DNA of 64,000 nt from Corynebacterium atrinae (GCF_030408455.1 NZ_CP046977.1:124001-188000), one strand, 5' to 3'; positions 1 through 8,937 are shown, numbered from the stretch's first letter. Translations and numbers: made by a program. The notes: generated by a model not told the origin, from the letters alone.

Positions 1-1
1 C

Positions 2-397
2 ACCGTCCGGGTGACCAAGGCGTTGCTGCCGCTTCTCGACGCCGCCGAGGGCGGCGCCGGCCTCATCATCAACATCGGTTCCGTGGCGGCGTTCAACGCC
101 TACCCGGGTGGGTCCGGGTACAACGCCGCCAAGTTCGGCCTGCGCGCCCTGACCCGGGCGTTTCGGATGGAGGAGGTGGGCAATCCCATTCGCATCACCG
201 AGATCGATCCGGGCCGCGTGTCCACGGACTTCTCGCTGGTTCGCTTCAAGGGTGATGCCGCCAAGGCGGAGGCCGTGTACGCCGACAAGCTCAACCTCAC
301 GGCGGAGGACATCGCCGAGGCGATCCGCTGGGTGGCGTCGCTGCCGGCGCATGTGAACATCGACACGATGAACATCATGCCGCGCGACCAGGCGTAG
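2..397 (+). CDS. Short-chain dehydrogenase/reductase, 5' end outside window
   Basis: The C-terminal 131 residues of a classical SDR oxidoreductase are present; the N-terminal Rossmann glycine motif lies before the window. The visible part has the beta-5 segment IINIGSVAAF with the catalytic Ser, then YNAAKFGL, which is the YxxxK catalytic motif, and IDPGRVSTDF, the usual PG motif after it. The ending with DIAEAIRWVASLPAHVNIDT is typical of the YdfG-like 3-hydroxy acid/serine dehydrogenase group. That substrate assignment is inference from family resemblance. The stop codon TAG is also the start of a TAGATT -10-like hexamer for the next gene. Confidence 0.85.
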   Translation, partial: TVRVTKALLPLLDAAEGGAGLIINIGSVAAFNAYPGGSGYNAAKFGLRALTRAFRMEEVGNPIRITEIDPGRVSTDFSLVRFKGDAAKAEAVYADKLNLTAEDIAEAIRWVASLPAHVNIDTMNIMPRDQA

Positions 398-406
398 ATT
401 TCCCCT

Positions 407-1057
407 GTGACTAGCTCTAGCTTTGTCAGCCTGCTCGTCGTGTGGATTGCGGCGATCGTCTCCCCGGGGCCCGACGTGGTGCAGCTCATCCGCGTGGGGT
501 CCCGCTCCCGTGCCGCGGGCGTGTGGTGTGCCCTGGGCATCATGCTGGGCAATGCCCTGTGGATTCTCGCCTCCCTCTTGGGTCTGTCTGCCCTCGTCGG
601 CGCGTACCCGCAGATCCTCACCGCCCTGCAGCTGCTCGGTGGTCTGTACCTGCTGCGGATGGGAATCGGTGCGGTGCGCAGCGGCCGGGCGGCGCGGGGC
701 GTGCCCGTTCAGGCTGCCACTGGTGCCGAAGCAGAGGCGATGCCTCCGGCCCGTGCCCTGCTGCTCGGCCTGACTACCAACCTGGCCAACCCGAAGGCGC
801 TGCTGTTCTTCGGTGCCATTTTTGCTCAATTCGTCCGGCCCGACATGGGCGTGGGCTGGGCGGTGCTCATCGTCGCCACGCTGGTCTTTACCGGCATTGC
901 GTGGTTTGTCGGCTTTGCTTTGGGGGTGCGGGCGATGGCGGCGCGCATTGCCAAGCATTCGGCCATCATCGACATCGTGACCGGCATCATTTTCATCGGC
1001 CTGGGCCTGCTCATGGTGGTCGAGGGTGGGCAGGCAGTCGTATCATCGTTGACATGA
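407..1057 (+). CDS. LysE/RhtB family amino acid exporter
   Basis: A 216-residue hydrophobic protein with about six membrane segments, the normal size for LysE/RhtB exporters. The N-terminal segment contains SPGPDVV and the middle contains the family-typical [12 protein letters not shown]. Members export amino acids or related metabolites by proton antiport; the substrate cannot be read from sequence. The GTG start follows TAGATT by six bases, which suggests a leaderless mRNA. Its stop overlaps the ATG of the next gene (ATGA). Confidence 0.9.
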   Translation: MTSSSFVSLLVVWIAAIVSPGPDVVQLIRVGSRSRAAGVWCALGIMLGNALWILASLLGLSALVGAYPQILTALQLLGGLYLLRMGIGAVRSGRAARGVPVQAATGAEAEAMPPARALLLGLTTNLANPKALLFFGAIFAQFVRPDMGVGWAVLIVATLVFTGIAWFVGFALGVRAMAARIAKHSAIIDIVTGIIFIGLGLLMVVEGGQAVVSSLT

Positions 1058-1383
1058 TCGTCACTACCACTCCGTCCGTGGACGGCTACCAAGTCACCCA
1101 GTACCTGCGCGTCGTCGCCGGAGAGACCATCGTCGGTATCAATGCCTTCAAGGATCTCGCGGCGGGATTCCGCAACCTCGTCGGCGGGCGTTCGGATGCT
1201 TATGAGAAGGAAGCGTTCCGGGCCCGGGAGTCCGCCCTGTCCGAGATGGTCCAGCGCGCCCAGGAGCTCGGGGCGAATGCCGTCATCGGCGTGGATGTGG
1301 ATTACCAGGTAATGGGCGCTGACAACGGCATGATGATGGTCTCAGCCACCGGCACCGCGGTGACGATCGCCCCACAGGGGTAA
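1054..1383 (+). CDS. YbjQ/UPF0145 family protein
   Basis: A 109-residue protein of the YbjQ family, recognised from the pattern [20 protein letters not shown], the [20 protein letters not shown] helix and the following VDVDYQ strand. The family forms pentamers and its function is unknown. The ATG at 1054 is chosen because TATCAT lies exactly seven bases upstream, and an upstream reading of the same frame would simply run through lysE out of frame. Overlap with the lysE stop suggests translational coupling as well. Confidence 0.85.
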   Translation: MIVTTTPSVDGYQVTQYLRVVAGETIVGINAFKDLAAGFRNLVGGRSDAYEKEAFRARESALSEMVQRAQELGANAVIGVDVDYQVMGADNGMMMVSATGTAVTIAPQG

Positions 1384-1397
1384 GTAGACTGGCCCGC

Positions 1398-1691
1398 ATG
1401 CACGCTGCAGACGTTGCCATTCGGAGCGAATCCATCAAACTAGGTCAGTTCATCAAACTCGCCAATCTCGTCGCCACCGGCGGGGAAGCGAAGGAAGTCA
1501 TTGCCGCCGGGGACGTCACCGTCAATGGCGCGGTGGATACCCGCCGCGGCAAGACCCTGCGCGAGGGCGATGTCGTCTGCCTCGGTGATGCCTGCGCGCG
1601 CGTGACTACGGCGGTCGGCGACGAGGATGACTACTTCGACGAAGCCACCGCCAACGACGATTTTGACCCCGAGAAGTGGAGAAACCTCTAA
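1398..1691 (+). CDS. S4-domain RNA-binding protein (YaaA/RlbA-like)
   Basis: A 97-residue protein that is essentially one S4 RNA-binding domain: IKLGQFIKLANLVATGGEAK, then AGDVTVNGAVDTRRGKTLREGD. It has an acidic tail of about 25 residues. Stand-alone S4 proteins of this size are thought to bind ribosomal or stalled-ribosome RNA; the exact target is not predictable here. TAGACT lies seven bases before the ATG, so a leaderless transcript is likely. The next gene starts one base after its stop codon. Confidence 0.85.
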   Translation: MHAADVAIRSESIKLGQFIKLANLVATGGEAKEVIAAGDVTVNGAVDTRRGKTLREGDVVCLGDACARVTTAVGDEDDYFDEATANDDFDPEKWRNL

Positions 1692-2498
1692 ATGCCGGCT
1701 TTTGAGGCCATCGGCGGAATGCCGTATTGGATCGACCTGACCACCTCCGACGTGCGTAAGTCGGCCGCCTTCTACTCCGAGATCCTCGGCTGGGAAATCA
1801 GCGGCGAGGATTACCGCGTCGCCCGCGTGCAGGGCCTGCCCGTCGCCGGGTTCATCCCGCAGCCCGCCGACGGCGCCCCGATGCCCGATACCTGGATCAC
1901 CTACTTCTTGGCCGATAATCTCGAAGAGCAGATCACCCAGGTCGTCGACCTGGGTGGGCGCGTCCTGGCGGAGCCCACGGAAGTCCAGCTCGGCCGCATG
2001 GCAGTGCTTGTCGACGCCGCCGGGGCGCTGTTCGGCCTCATCGAACCAGCCGGCGAGGACTCCTTCGTCGCCGCCGGCGAGCCCGGCACCCCGGTGTGGC
2101 ACGAACTCACCGCGACGACCGGTTTCAACCAGGCGATTGATTTCTACCACGGCCTGTTCGACTGGGAGCTGGTGTCCATGGAGGTGGGCGAGGACTTCAC
2201 GTACAGCACCGCCATGCTCGACGGGGCGGCCTTCGCAGGCATCTGGAAAGCGGAGGGCAACTTCCCGCCGCAGGTCCCGAGCTTCTGGCAGACCTACCTC
2301 GGCGTCCTCGACCTGGATGCCGTCGTGGCGAAGGTTCCCGAGCTCGGCGGCGAGGTCATCCGCGAGCCCTGGGATTCCGAGTTTGGCCGCATGTGCCTCG
2401 TGTCCGACTCCACCGGGGCGACCCTCACCCTGTGTGAGGTCGACGAGCCGATGGAAGAGGGGCGGGAATCCGACCCGCTCGAAGGCTTTGATCTCTAA
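1692..2498 (+). CDS. VOC (glyoxalase-fold) protein, two domains
   Basis: This 268-residue protein contains two glyoxalase/bleomycin-resistance (VOC) modules. The first runs roughly from residue 8 to 125 (PYWIDLTTSDVRKSAAFYSE) and the second from about 135 to 255 (PVWHELTATTGFNQAIDFYH). Such two-module proteins are common in actinobacteria and resemble the hydroxylase CFP32 family, but no substrate is known. The gene directly follows the S4 gene, and a GGAG-like sequence precedes its ATG, so the two are probably co-transcribed. Confidence 0.85.
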   Translation: MPAFEAIGGMPYWIDLTTSDVRKSAAFYSEILGWEISGEDYRVARVQGLPVAGFIPQPADGAPMPDTWITYFLADNLEEQITQVVDLGGRVLAEPTEVQLGRMAVLVDAAGALFGLIEPAGEDSFVAAGEPGTPVWHELTATTGFNQAIDFYHGLFDWELVSMEVGEDFTYSTAMLDGAAFAGIWKAEGNFPPQVPSFWQTYLGVLDLDAVVAKVPELGGEVIREPWDSEFGRMCLVSDSTGATLTLCEVDEPMEEGRESDPLEGFDL

Positions 2499-2763
2499 GC
2501 TGACGGATGTGCAGGAGGCCGTGCTCGCGGTCGTCGATAAGCTTCGCCCTGGCGAGGTGACCACCTACGGGGAGGTCGCCGCCGAGGTGGGGACCGGCCC
2601 GCGGCAGGTCGGCCGGGTGATGGCCGAGGTCGGGCACCTGACCGCGTGGTGGCGGGTAGTGCGTGCTGATGGCTCCTCCCACGACCCCGCCCGTTCCGTG
2701 CCGCACTGGGATGCAGAAGGAATCTCGCATAACGGACGCGCAGTACGCTGGCAGCATGACTAA
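2488..2763 (+). CDS. Alkyltransferase-like (MGMT C-domain) protein without the acceptor cysteine
   Basis: About 84-91 residues matching the DNA-binding domain of O6-alkylguanine-DNA alkyltransferase: LRPGEVTTYGEVAAEVG, then the recognition helix RQVGRVMAEVG. The region that carries PCHR in true methyltransferases reads AWWRVVRADG, so the acceptor Cys is replaced by Trp. That defines the alkyltransferase-like (ATL) class, which binds O6-alkylguanine and hands it to nucleotide excision repair. The start is uncertain: TTG at 2488 overlaps the previous gene by 11 bases, and GTG at 2509 is an alternative. Confidence 0.8.
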   Translation: MISKLTDVQEAVLAVVDKLRPGEVTTYGEVAAEVGTGPRQVGRVMAEVGHLTAWWRVVRADGSSHDPARSVPHWDAEGISHNGRAVRWQHD

Positions 2764-3796
2764 AGATTCTCCGCGCCCGTCGCTGAAAGACGGGGGCTGG
2801 AGCTATGCCTGCGGCCGCGCGGTCCGCGAATTCTGGCTGGATAGCAGCCTGGACAAAGCGGCCATGCTGACGTTTTTCACGGTCCTCTCCTTCGCGCCGA
2901 CGCTGTTGGCCACGTACTCCATGGCCACGCTCTTTTTGGCCAACAACGCAGACCTCGTCGAATCGCTATTGGCCGATTTCATCCGCGACTACGTCCCCGA
3001 TACCTACCAAGAGACCGTCCGGGAAGTGGTCATGATGGTCATCGGCACCGCCGCTGGGGGCGTCGTGGGCTTGGTCGCCGGTATCCTCGTCGCCCTATGG
3101 TCGGCCTCCGCGTATGTGCGGGCGTTTTCCCGCTGCGCCAACAGCATTTACGGGCTGCGGGAAGGCCGGACGTTGATCCGAAACTTTGCTACGCAGCTGG
3201 CGACCACCCTGGTGCTGCTGCTAGGCATCGTGCTCATCGCTTCCTCGATCGCACTCAACGAGGTCGTGGTGTCGACGGTCCTAGGCCCCATCGCCGAACC
3301 GCTGGGTCTCACGGACGTGCTTGACTACCTGCTCAGCGTCTTCCTGCCCATCTGGGCGTGGGTGCGCTGGCCGGTGATCATCCTGCTGACGATTGTCCTC
3401 ATCGCCGTGCTCTACTACTTCACCCCCAACGTGAAGCAGCCACGCTTCCGCTGGCTCAGCCTCGGCGCGAGCGTGGCCATGGTCGGCCTCGCCCTGGTCA
3501 GTGGGGCCTTCTACCTCTACCTCCTCTTCCTCACCGGGCTGAGCTCCTATGGTGCGATTGGTACCGTACTGGCCCTGCTCTTCGCACTGTGGGGCGGCAA
3601 CATCTCCCTGCTCCTAGGAGTCACCGTCGACGCTGAAGTCGAACGCGCCCGGCAGCTGCGCGAAGGCGTCGAGGCAGAAGAAACCATTCAGCTGCCGTTG
3701 CGCAGCACCCGGGCCCTCGAGCGCCAGGAGCAGACGAAAGAAAAGGTCATCGAGCGCGGGCGGGAACTGCGGGAGGAGTCCCTCGGGGCGGACTAG
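2756..3796 (+). CDS. YihY/BrkB family inner-membrane protein
   Basis: A 346-residue membrane protein with about six hydrophobic segments. The N-terminal region has KAAMLTFFTVLSFAPTLLA and the middle has WSASAYVRAFSRCANSIYG, both characteristic of the YihY/BrkB family, formerly called RNase BN. A charged tail of about 50 residues follows the last helix. The family's function is not settled; transport of small molecules has been suggested. The start at 2756 is supported by TACGCT six bases upstream and by the match to family N-termini. It overlaps the end of the ATL gene by eight bases. Confidence 0.85.
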   Translation: MTKDSPRPSLKDGGWSYACGRAVREFWLDSSLDKAAMLTFFTVLSFAPTLLATYSMATLFLANNADLVESLLADFIRDYVPDTYQETVREVVMMVIGTAAGGVVGLVAGILVALWSASAYVRAFSRCANSIYGLREGRTLIRNFATQLATTLVLLLGIVLIASSIALNEVVVSTVLGPIAEPLGLTDVLDYLLSVFLPIWAWVRWPVIILLTIVLIAVLYYFTPNVKQPRFRWLSLGASVAMVGLALVSGAFYLYLLFLTGLSSYGAIGTVLALLFALWGGNISLLLGVTVDAEVERARQLREGVEAEETIQLPLRSTRALERQEQTKEKVIERGRELREESLGAD

Positions 3797-3802
3797 CTGG
3801 CG

Positions 3803-4711
3803 TTACACCGACCGCAGGAAGGCGGCGACGTCGGCAATCTTTTGCCGGGCGACCTCCGGCGTGGACACCCGGTGCCGGGAGACGTACTCCACGACTTCCG
3901 CCGCGCCGACGTCGGCAGGGCGGGCGGCGATCTCATCCTGCAGGGCGATCTGCACGAGAGTCCTCGGCCAGGTGTCCGCGGCCGGGACGGACTCGCCGGC
4001 CTGGATCTCCTCCGGAAGAGCAGCGACCGAAGCAAGATCGGGGAAGGTGAGCACGAGGGCATCGAAAAGCTGGGCATTCATCGCCGCCAACGCGGCACCG
4101 GAAGAGTAGCCCCAGCCCGTGATGGATGCCGCGTTGTGGTGCTTGGCCACCCCCACCGCCTGCGCCACCACATCATTCATCTCCGCGAGCGTGTGCTGCG
4201 GGGCGAGTGGATAGTCCAGATCGAGGATGATCGTCCCCGAACGCATTGCCGCCGCCGCCACTTCCGGCCGCCACGAATTTTCCAACGCATCACCCGAACC
4301 ACGCCACCAGCCTCCCGAGTGAAAACTAATCGCCCATTTGCCCGTCGGCTCCGGCGGTGTGAACAAACATCCGCCGACCTCGGTGACCTCTTCCATCTCA
4401 ATCCCGTCAATCCACGCATTGCCCGGCATCGATTGATCAAGACCAGAGCCCAGCATGAGCATCGCAGCATGCGTCGTCCGATCCGCCAACCGGGCAATGT
4501 AATTATCTGCCCTATCGGGATCGCCCGCCCCGCCCTTCCACGGCGGAGTGAAATCTGGGAGCTCATAGTGGGCGTCTAAGTAGGAATATAGCTGCTCTAG
4601 CTGCTCTTCCTGAGACATCGTCCGATCAATTCCGCCGACCTGAAAATCGGCGCGGAACTGGGCTTCTTCTTGCTCGCGTTCGTGCTCGGGTGAGAGAGAT
4701 GCATCGTTCAT
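3803..4711 (-). CDS. Alpha/beta hydrolase
   Basis: A 302-residue predicted cytoplasmic hydrolase. The nucleophile elbow is GWGYSSGAALAAMN (GxSxG type with Ser), preceded by an oxyanion-hole region KWAISFHSGGWWRGSGDALEN that resembles the HGGG segment of the hormone-sensitive-lipase family. ILDLDYPLAPQHTLAEM fits the same group. An esterase or acylhydrolase role is inferred; the substrate is unknown. The ATG at 4711 is favoured over an upstream in-frame ATG because TAGGCT lies exactly seven bases before it, indicating a leaderless transcript. It is convergent with the yihY gene. Confidence 0.8.
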   Translation of the reverse strand: MNDASLSPEHEREQEEAQFRADFQVGGIDRTMSQEEQLEQLYSYLDAHYELPDFTPPWKGGAGDPDRADNYIARLADRTTHAAMLMLGSGLDQSMPGNAWIDGIEMEEVTEVGGCLFTPPEPTGKWAISFHSGGWWRGSGDALENSWRPEVAAAAMRSGTIILDLDYPLAPQHTLAEMNDVVAQAVGVAKHHNAASITGWGYSSGAALAAMNAQLFDALVLTFPDLASVAALPEEIQAGESVPAADTWPRTLVQIALQDEIAARPADVGAAEVVEYVSRHRVSTPEVARQKIADVAAFLRSV

Positions 4712-4785
4712 GGCGCCCAGCCTAGCGCCCGAAAGGACTACCCTGGCTGTCACACGTGCCGCCTCAACAATCAAGGAGTGCTGTC

Positions 4786-5403
4786 ATGAGCGGAACCGCA
4801 GAAATTTACAATGCAGAATTGAGCCCCGGCAAAGATGACATTGCTGCCCGCTTCGGAGGCGTAGTTACCCTCCTCGGCGGATATCGTCTCGTCGACCCGG
4901 ACGGAGAAGTCGGCATCGAAGTACTCGTTGGCTCCGACATCGACGGCCGCAGCGTACAAATCCCCCTCACCTACCGCGCCGCCGAACTCGACCCCGAACA
5001 CACCCTCTCCACCATGGAACACAGCGTCCTGGGCAGACGATGGGTCTCTAATGCGCTCGGCGATCCCATCGCTGTTGCCGAATTCATCCGTTGCATCCTC
5101 GAAGGCGACAACGAAGCCGCCCGCTCCGACGGCGTCCCGCCAGTCCTGTCGATCCGCGGTTCCGGTTCCGGGAAAACCGAGGTCAGCGGGGTCAAACTCC
5201 TGGAGGTCACGCGCCAGCGCGCGGTGGGCACCGTGCTTATCGACGGCCGCCGGAAGTCCTTCCAGCTGCGCCTCCCGCACCTCCTCCGCCGGATCGAATC
5301 CACCGAAGTAGGTCACAACACCTCCCGCATGAACCTCATCGGCTGGCTGCCCGCCATGCCGGAAGAAAAGCGGGTGGTCGGAGAGCTGAACTGGTTGGAC
5401 TAG
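4786..5403 (+). CDS. Maltokinase N-terminal cap-like domain protein
   Basis: A 205-residue soluble protein whose sequence (GGVVTLLGGYRLVDPDGEVG, then IPLTYRAAELDPEHTLSTME and VLGRRWVSNALGDPIAVAEF) matches the cap subdomain found at the N-terminus of actinobacterial maltokinases. There is no kinase domain after it, so it is a stand-alone cap-like protein. Its role is not known. An AAGGAG ribosome binding site stands before the ATG, and TACCCT at 4740-4745 is a plausible -10 box, giving a short 5' leader. Confidence 0.7.
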   Translation: MSGTAEIYNAELSPGKDDIAARFGGVVTLLGGYRLVDPDGEVGIEVLVGSDIDGRSVQIPLTYRAAELDPEHTLSTMEHSVLGRRWVSNALGDPIAVAEFIRCILEGDNEAARSDGVPPVLSIRGSGSGKTEVSGVKLLEVTRQRAVGTVLIDGRRKSFQLRLPHLLRRIESTEVGHNTSRMNLIGWLPAMPEEKRVVGELNWLD

Positions 5404-5415
5404 CCCCCGCCGCAC

Positions 5416-7356
5416 CTACCAAATAGTCACGCGCTTCTCAGGCTCGATCCACATGGGTGAATCGGGCCCGATGGAGGGGAAGGCTTGGTAGAACTCGTCG
5501 ATGTTTCCGGCGATGACGTTGCAGCGGAACTCGGCGGGGGAGTGGGGGTCGATCGCCAGATACTGCTGGGCTTGCTCGGGGCGGATGGCAGTGCGCCAGA
5601 CTCGTGCCCAGGAGAGGAAGAGGCGCTGGAGTCCGTTGAAGGTGCGTCCGGTGAGGTCGGGGTCGGATCCTTCGGCCTCGAATTCCATTGTTGGGGAGGT
5701 CTCGAAGGTAAGGCCGTGGTCAGCTAAGTAGCGCTGGTAGGCAACAACAGCGATGCCCAACCCGCCGAGGTCACCGATGTTCTCGCCGAGGGTGAACTCG
5801 CCGTTGACCCCGTCGGATTCAATGCCTCGTTCGCGCAGGATGGCGGGGATGAGGCCGGTGAATTGGGTCACTAGCTGGTCGGTGAGCTCGGTGAAAGAGT
5901 CGCGGTCGGCGTCGCTCCACCAGGAGTTGAGGTTGCCGCGGCCGTCGTATTGGGAGCCCTGGTCGTCGAAGCCGTGGCCGATTTCGTGGCCGATGACTGC
6001 TCCGATGGCGCCGAAGTTTTCGGCGGCGTCCATGTCGGGGGAGTAGAAGGGCGCGCGGAGGATGGCGGCGGGGAAGGTGATGTCGTTGACTACGGGGTTG
6101 TAGAAGGCGTTGACGGTTTGGGGGGTGGAGAACCATTCATCACGGTCGGCGGGTTTGCCAATTTTGCCCAGTTCGTAGTCCTGGAGGAAGGCGGAGGCGG
6201 CGCGGACGTTGGTGAGGAGGTCGGCGCCAGCGGGGCCGAATTCTAGTCCCTCGTAGGACATCCATACGTCGGGGTAACCGATTTTGGCTTTGAACTGGTC
6301 GAGCTTTTCCAGTGCGCGTTCGCGGGTCTCGGCGGTCATCCAGGTCAGGTCGGTGATGCGGGTGCGGTAGGCGTCGATGAGGTAGTCCACGAGTTCGAGC
6401 ATTTCCGACTTGGAGGATGGCGGGAAATGGCGCTGGACGAAGATTTTGCCAATCTCCTGCCCGATGAGCGATTCGACGAGCCCGACTCCGCGGCGCCAGC
6501 GGTCGCGCTGCTGGGTCGCCCCGGAAAGCAGGGTGCCGTAGAACTCAAAGTTCTTTGCCCCGACCTCGGCGGGGAGGACTCCGGCACGGGAGCGAAGGAT
6601 GTGCCACGTAGCCCAGAGCTGCCAGTCGGCGAGCCGGTCGTCGCTGAGCAGACCAGACAGGTGCGTGACGTAGCTCGGCATCATCGACACGACCTTGTTG
6701 TCCGGCAGGCCCGCGCCTCCGAGGAGGGTGCGGATGATGGCAGGGAGTTCGTCCCAGGCCGTGGGGTTGTAGGTCTTGACGGCGTCGCGGGTGGACACGA
6801 CATCCCAGTGCCCGGCGGCGATCTCGGTCTCCAGGGCGAGGATGCGGTCCGCGGCGGCGGAAGGGCTCAAGCCGAAAAGGCGCGCCGGGTCGAGGAAACC
6901 AAGCATCTCAATGATGTGGTGGCGGTAGGCGGTGACCGTTTTGGCGTGACCGGGCTCGCGGTAATAGGCCTCATCGGGCAGGCCCAGGCCCGATTGGATG
7001 AGGTAGGCGATGGCGTCCTCGGAGTCGGAGGCCTTTTCCACCCAGAAGGTGAGGGGAGCGGCGATGCCGAGGCGCTCAAGTTCGCCGAGGCGACCGGCGA
7101 AGGCGGTGACGTTGGGGGCGCTGAGCTTGTCTAGGTCGGCGTCGAGGGGCGCCATGCCGGCCGCATTGACGCCCTCGACGTCCATGAAAGAGTCGAAGAG
7201 GCGGCCGGCGCGCCCCGTGTCTTCCTCAACGATGGCGCGGACGTCGGCCTCGGCGTCGTCGCGAAGCCGGTGGAAGGTGCCGTCGACGCCCCGATCATCG
7301 GGGATGACGTGGGAGGAAAGCCAGGGACCATTGACGTAGGCGTACAGATCGTTCAT
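5416..7356 (-). CDS. M13 family (neprilysin-like) zinc metallopeptidase
   Basis: A 646-residue peptidase of family M13. The zinc motif HEIGH appears in AVIGHEIGHGFDDQGSQYDG, and the third ligand Glu is in GENIGDLGGLGIAV about 60 residues later. The C-terminal CNVIAGNIDEFYQAF is also family-typical. There is no signal peptide or N-terminal membrane anchor, so unlike animal neprilysin it is probably cytoplasmic, as in the mycobacterial Zmp1 group. It should cleave short peptides. The ATG at 7356 is seven bases from TAGAGT, supporting this start over a longer frame. Confidence 0.93.
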   Translation of the reverse strand: MNDLYAYVNGPWLSSHVIPDDRGVDGTFHRLRDDAEADVRAIVEEDTGRAGRLFDSFMDVEGVNAAGMAPLDADLDKLSAPNVTAFAGRLGELERLGIAAPLTFWVEKASDSEDAIAYLIQSGLGLPDEAYYREPGHAKTVTAYRHHIIEMLGFLDPARLFGLSPSAAADRILALETEIAAGHWDVVSTRDAVKTYNPTAWDELPAIIRTLLGGAGLPDNKVVSMMPSYVTHLSGLLSDDRLADWQLWATWHILRSRAGVLPAEVGAKNFEFYGTLLSGATQQRDRWRRGVGLVESLIGQEIGKIFVQRHFPPSSKSEMLELVDYLIDAYRTRITDLTWMTAETRERALEKLDQFKAKIGYPDVWMSYEGLEFGPAGADLLTNVRAASAFLQDYELGKIGKPADRDEWFSTPQTVNAFYNPVVNDITFPAAILRAPFYSPDMDAAENFGAIGAVIGHEIGHGFDDQGSQYDGRGNLNSWWSDADRDSFTELTDQLVTQFTGLIPAILRERGIESDGVNGEFTLGENIGDLGGLGIAVVAYQRYLADHGLTFETSPTMEFEAEGSDPDLTGRTFNGLQRLFLSWARVWRTAIRPEQAQQYLAIDPHSPAEFRCNVIAGNIDEFYQAFPSIGPDSPMWIEPEKRVTIW

Positions 7357-7399
7357 TCTCCCAACTCTAGGTGAGCCGCGCCACGATAGTCTGGAAACC
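7357..7399. promoter_or_regulatory. Divergent leaderless promoter pair
   Basis: Only 43 bases separate the M13 peptidase and the membrane-protein gene. TAGAGT (minus strand, 7369-7364) sits seven bases from the peptidase ATG and TAGTCT (7387-7392) sits seven bases from the ATG at 7400. Both therefore look like -10 elements of leaderless transcripts, placed back to back with 17 bases between them. Confidence 0.6.
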
Positions 7400-7999
7400 A
7401 TGTCATCCTATCGACTCAAACCGGCGGCTAGTCGCCACTGGTGGTTCGCCCTCTTCGGGGCGACTGCTGTCATCGTTGTCATCCCGCTGGTCCTCAATCT
7501 GTTTGTTCCGAAAGTCGAACGGATGGAGCAGGTGCAGCTACAAATGCGGGGCATGGAGTGGACAATCCCGCTTGACATGGAGTGCCTGGACGAAACTGAC
7601 TTGATCAACGGCGAGCATTGGGTGTGCGATGGGGGCGAGATTTACTCGATGATCGCCGAAGGCGGCACTGATCCGGAGCGGACCTTACGTCGCATGATGC
7701 GCGCTATCACCATGTACTTCCCGCCTGAGGATGCGTTGACCTGGGAGGACGGCGATGCGCGGTTGCTTATCGACTACGAGCTGGGCAAGGTAGGCATCTC
7801 CCTCGAGGGGAGTGGGGAGCAGGAGGGCCTGACGATGGTGGCGGTTCTGCCAACCGGTCCGGACGCACTGCCCATGGTCAATGACGTGTGGCAGACCTTG
7901 AGCGGCAGCTCGGAACTGCCGTGGTTTATCGAAGAGGAAATAACCTACTTGGAGTCAGTAACCCCGAGGGACGCTCCGGCGGAGAGGATCGCGCTATGA
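7400..7999 (+). CDS. Hypothetical single-pass membrane protein
   Basis: A 199-residue protein I do not recognise. Residues about 15-35 form one membrane segment (WFALFGATAVIVVIPLVLNL), followed by an external domain of about 160 residues with two Cys (in MECLDE and HWVCDGG) that could form a disulfide. The topology is that of a small cell-surface protein. It overlaps the start of the PrsW-like protease gene by four bases (ATGA), so the two are probably translated together. It may be a partner or substrate of the protease, which is inference from position only. Confidence 0.6.
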   Translation: MSSYRLKPAASRHWWFALFGATAVIVVIPLVLNLFVPKVERMEQVQLQMRGMEWTIPLDMECLDETDLINGEHWVCDGGEIYSMIAEGGTDPERTLRRMMRAITMYFPPEDALTWEDGDARLLIDYELGKVGISLEGSGEQEGLTMVAVLPTGPDALPMVNDVWQTLSGSSELPWFIEEEITYLESVTPRDAPAERIAL

Positions 8000-8865
8000 G
8001 CATGTTGTTTCGCGTGACGCTGATCATCAGCGTTGTCCTTGGTGTGCCCATCATGCTCTATTTTGTGGCGTCGAATTTCTTTGCTTCATTGGTGGGCGGC
8101 TCCTTGGGTGCAGTGTTCCTCGTCTTGTACTGCCTGCTGGTCGGGCTCTTGCTGCGGTTGTCGCCGATGTGGCCCGAGAAAGCAGGCGCAGGCTGGAAAT
8201 GGGTGATGTCGTGCATCGTGTGGGGAGGTGGGGTGTGCTTTGTTTTTGTCTTTCTTGCTGGTCTCCCGGTCATTAGCTTGGTCAATAAGGCGGGGTGGGA
8301 TCTGCTAGAGGCCTCGTTCGGTGGGGCGTACCCGGAGGAGATCGCCAAGTTCCTAGGCGTCGGCGTCATTCTCTTCGCCTTCCGTGGTCTCAACCGTCCC
8401 TGGCATGGGTTCATGACGGGTGCCTTGGTCGGGTTGGGATTCGAGGCCGTGGAAAACGCCATGTATGGCGCGTTCGGGGCGGCCCTGGACGCCAACTCCG
8501 ACACCACCGGCGCGCTGTACATGTGGGGGCTGCGCCTGGTTGCTGGTCCGGGCCTGCACATCGTCTTCACTGCGCTGGCCGGTTGGGGCTTGGGCCTGGC
8601 CCTGTTCACGGCGAATAAGTCGACCGCGTGGCGGTGGGCGACGGCGGGCGGGTGGCTGTTTCTGGCCTTCGCCCTTCACTTCGCCTGGAATCTCATGTGG
8701 CCGACGAACGTCTTGCTGATAGTGAATTACGTCGTCGTGGCAGCCGTGATGTATCCCATATTCATTTGGGTGTGGCTGAAGGCTCATCGGTTGTGCAAGG
8801 CCGATACCAGCTATTCCTTCACTCAACGGCCGCTCGCTAGCGTCGAGGCATTAAGCCGGGGGTAA
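7996..8865 (+). CDS. PrsW-type intramembrane metalloprotease
   Basis: A 289-residue polytopic protein with about eight membrane segments. Family motifs are EEIAKFLGVG (the EExxK motif), GLGFEAVENAMYG (FExxE) and two membrane histidines in GLHIVFTALAGWGLG and ALHFAWNLMW. PrsW proteases cleave membrane anti-sigma factors or process membrane proteins. Start chosen at the ATG overlapping the upstream stop; the frame is open further upstream but only as a shadow. The partner protein gene just upstream is the obvious candidate to test for co-function. Confidence 0.85.
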   Translation: MSMLFRVTLIISVVLGVPIMLYFVASNFFASLVGGSLGAVFLVLYCLLVGLLLRLSPMWPEKAGAGWKWVMSCIVWGGGVCFVFVFLAGLPVISLVNKAGWDLLEASFGGAYPEEIAKFLGVGVILFAFRGLNRPWHGFMTGALVGLGFEAVENAMYGAFGAALDANSDTTGALYMWGLRLVAGPGLHIVFTALAGWGLGLALFTANKSTAWRWATAGGWLFLAFALHFAWNLMWPTNVLLIVNYVVVAAVMYPIFIWVWLKAHRLCKADTSYSFTQRPLASVEALSRG

Positions 8866-8917
8866 TTGGGCGGTCGGTTGACAGGTATCCGCTTGCGCGG
8901 AGCCCCTCGCATGATGT

Positions 8918-8937
8918 TTTCTATAGGTCGATAGTCA
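8918..8937 (+). promoter_or_regulatory. AmtR operator upstream of gltBD
   Basis: The sequence TTTCTATAGGTCGATAGTCA contains CTAT-N6-ATAG, the core of the AmtR box known from Corynebacterium glutamicum, where AmtR represses nitrogen-assimilation genes including gltBD. It lies 26 bases before the gltB start codon. A TTGACA element is at 8878-8883. Confidence 0.8.
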
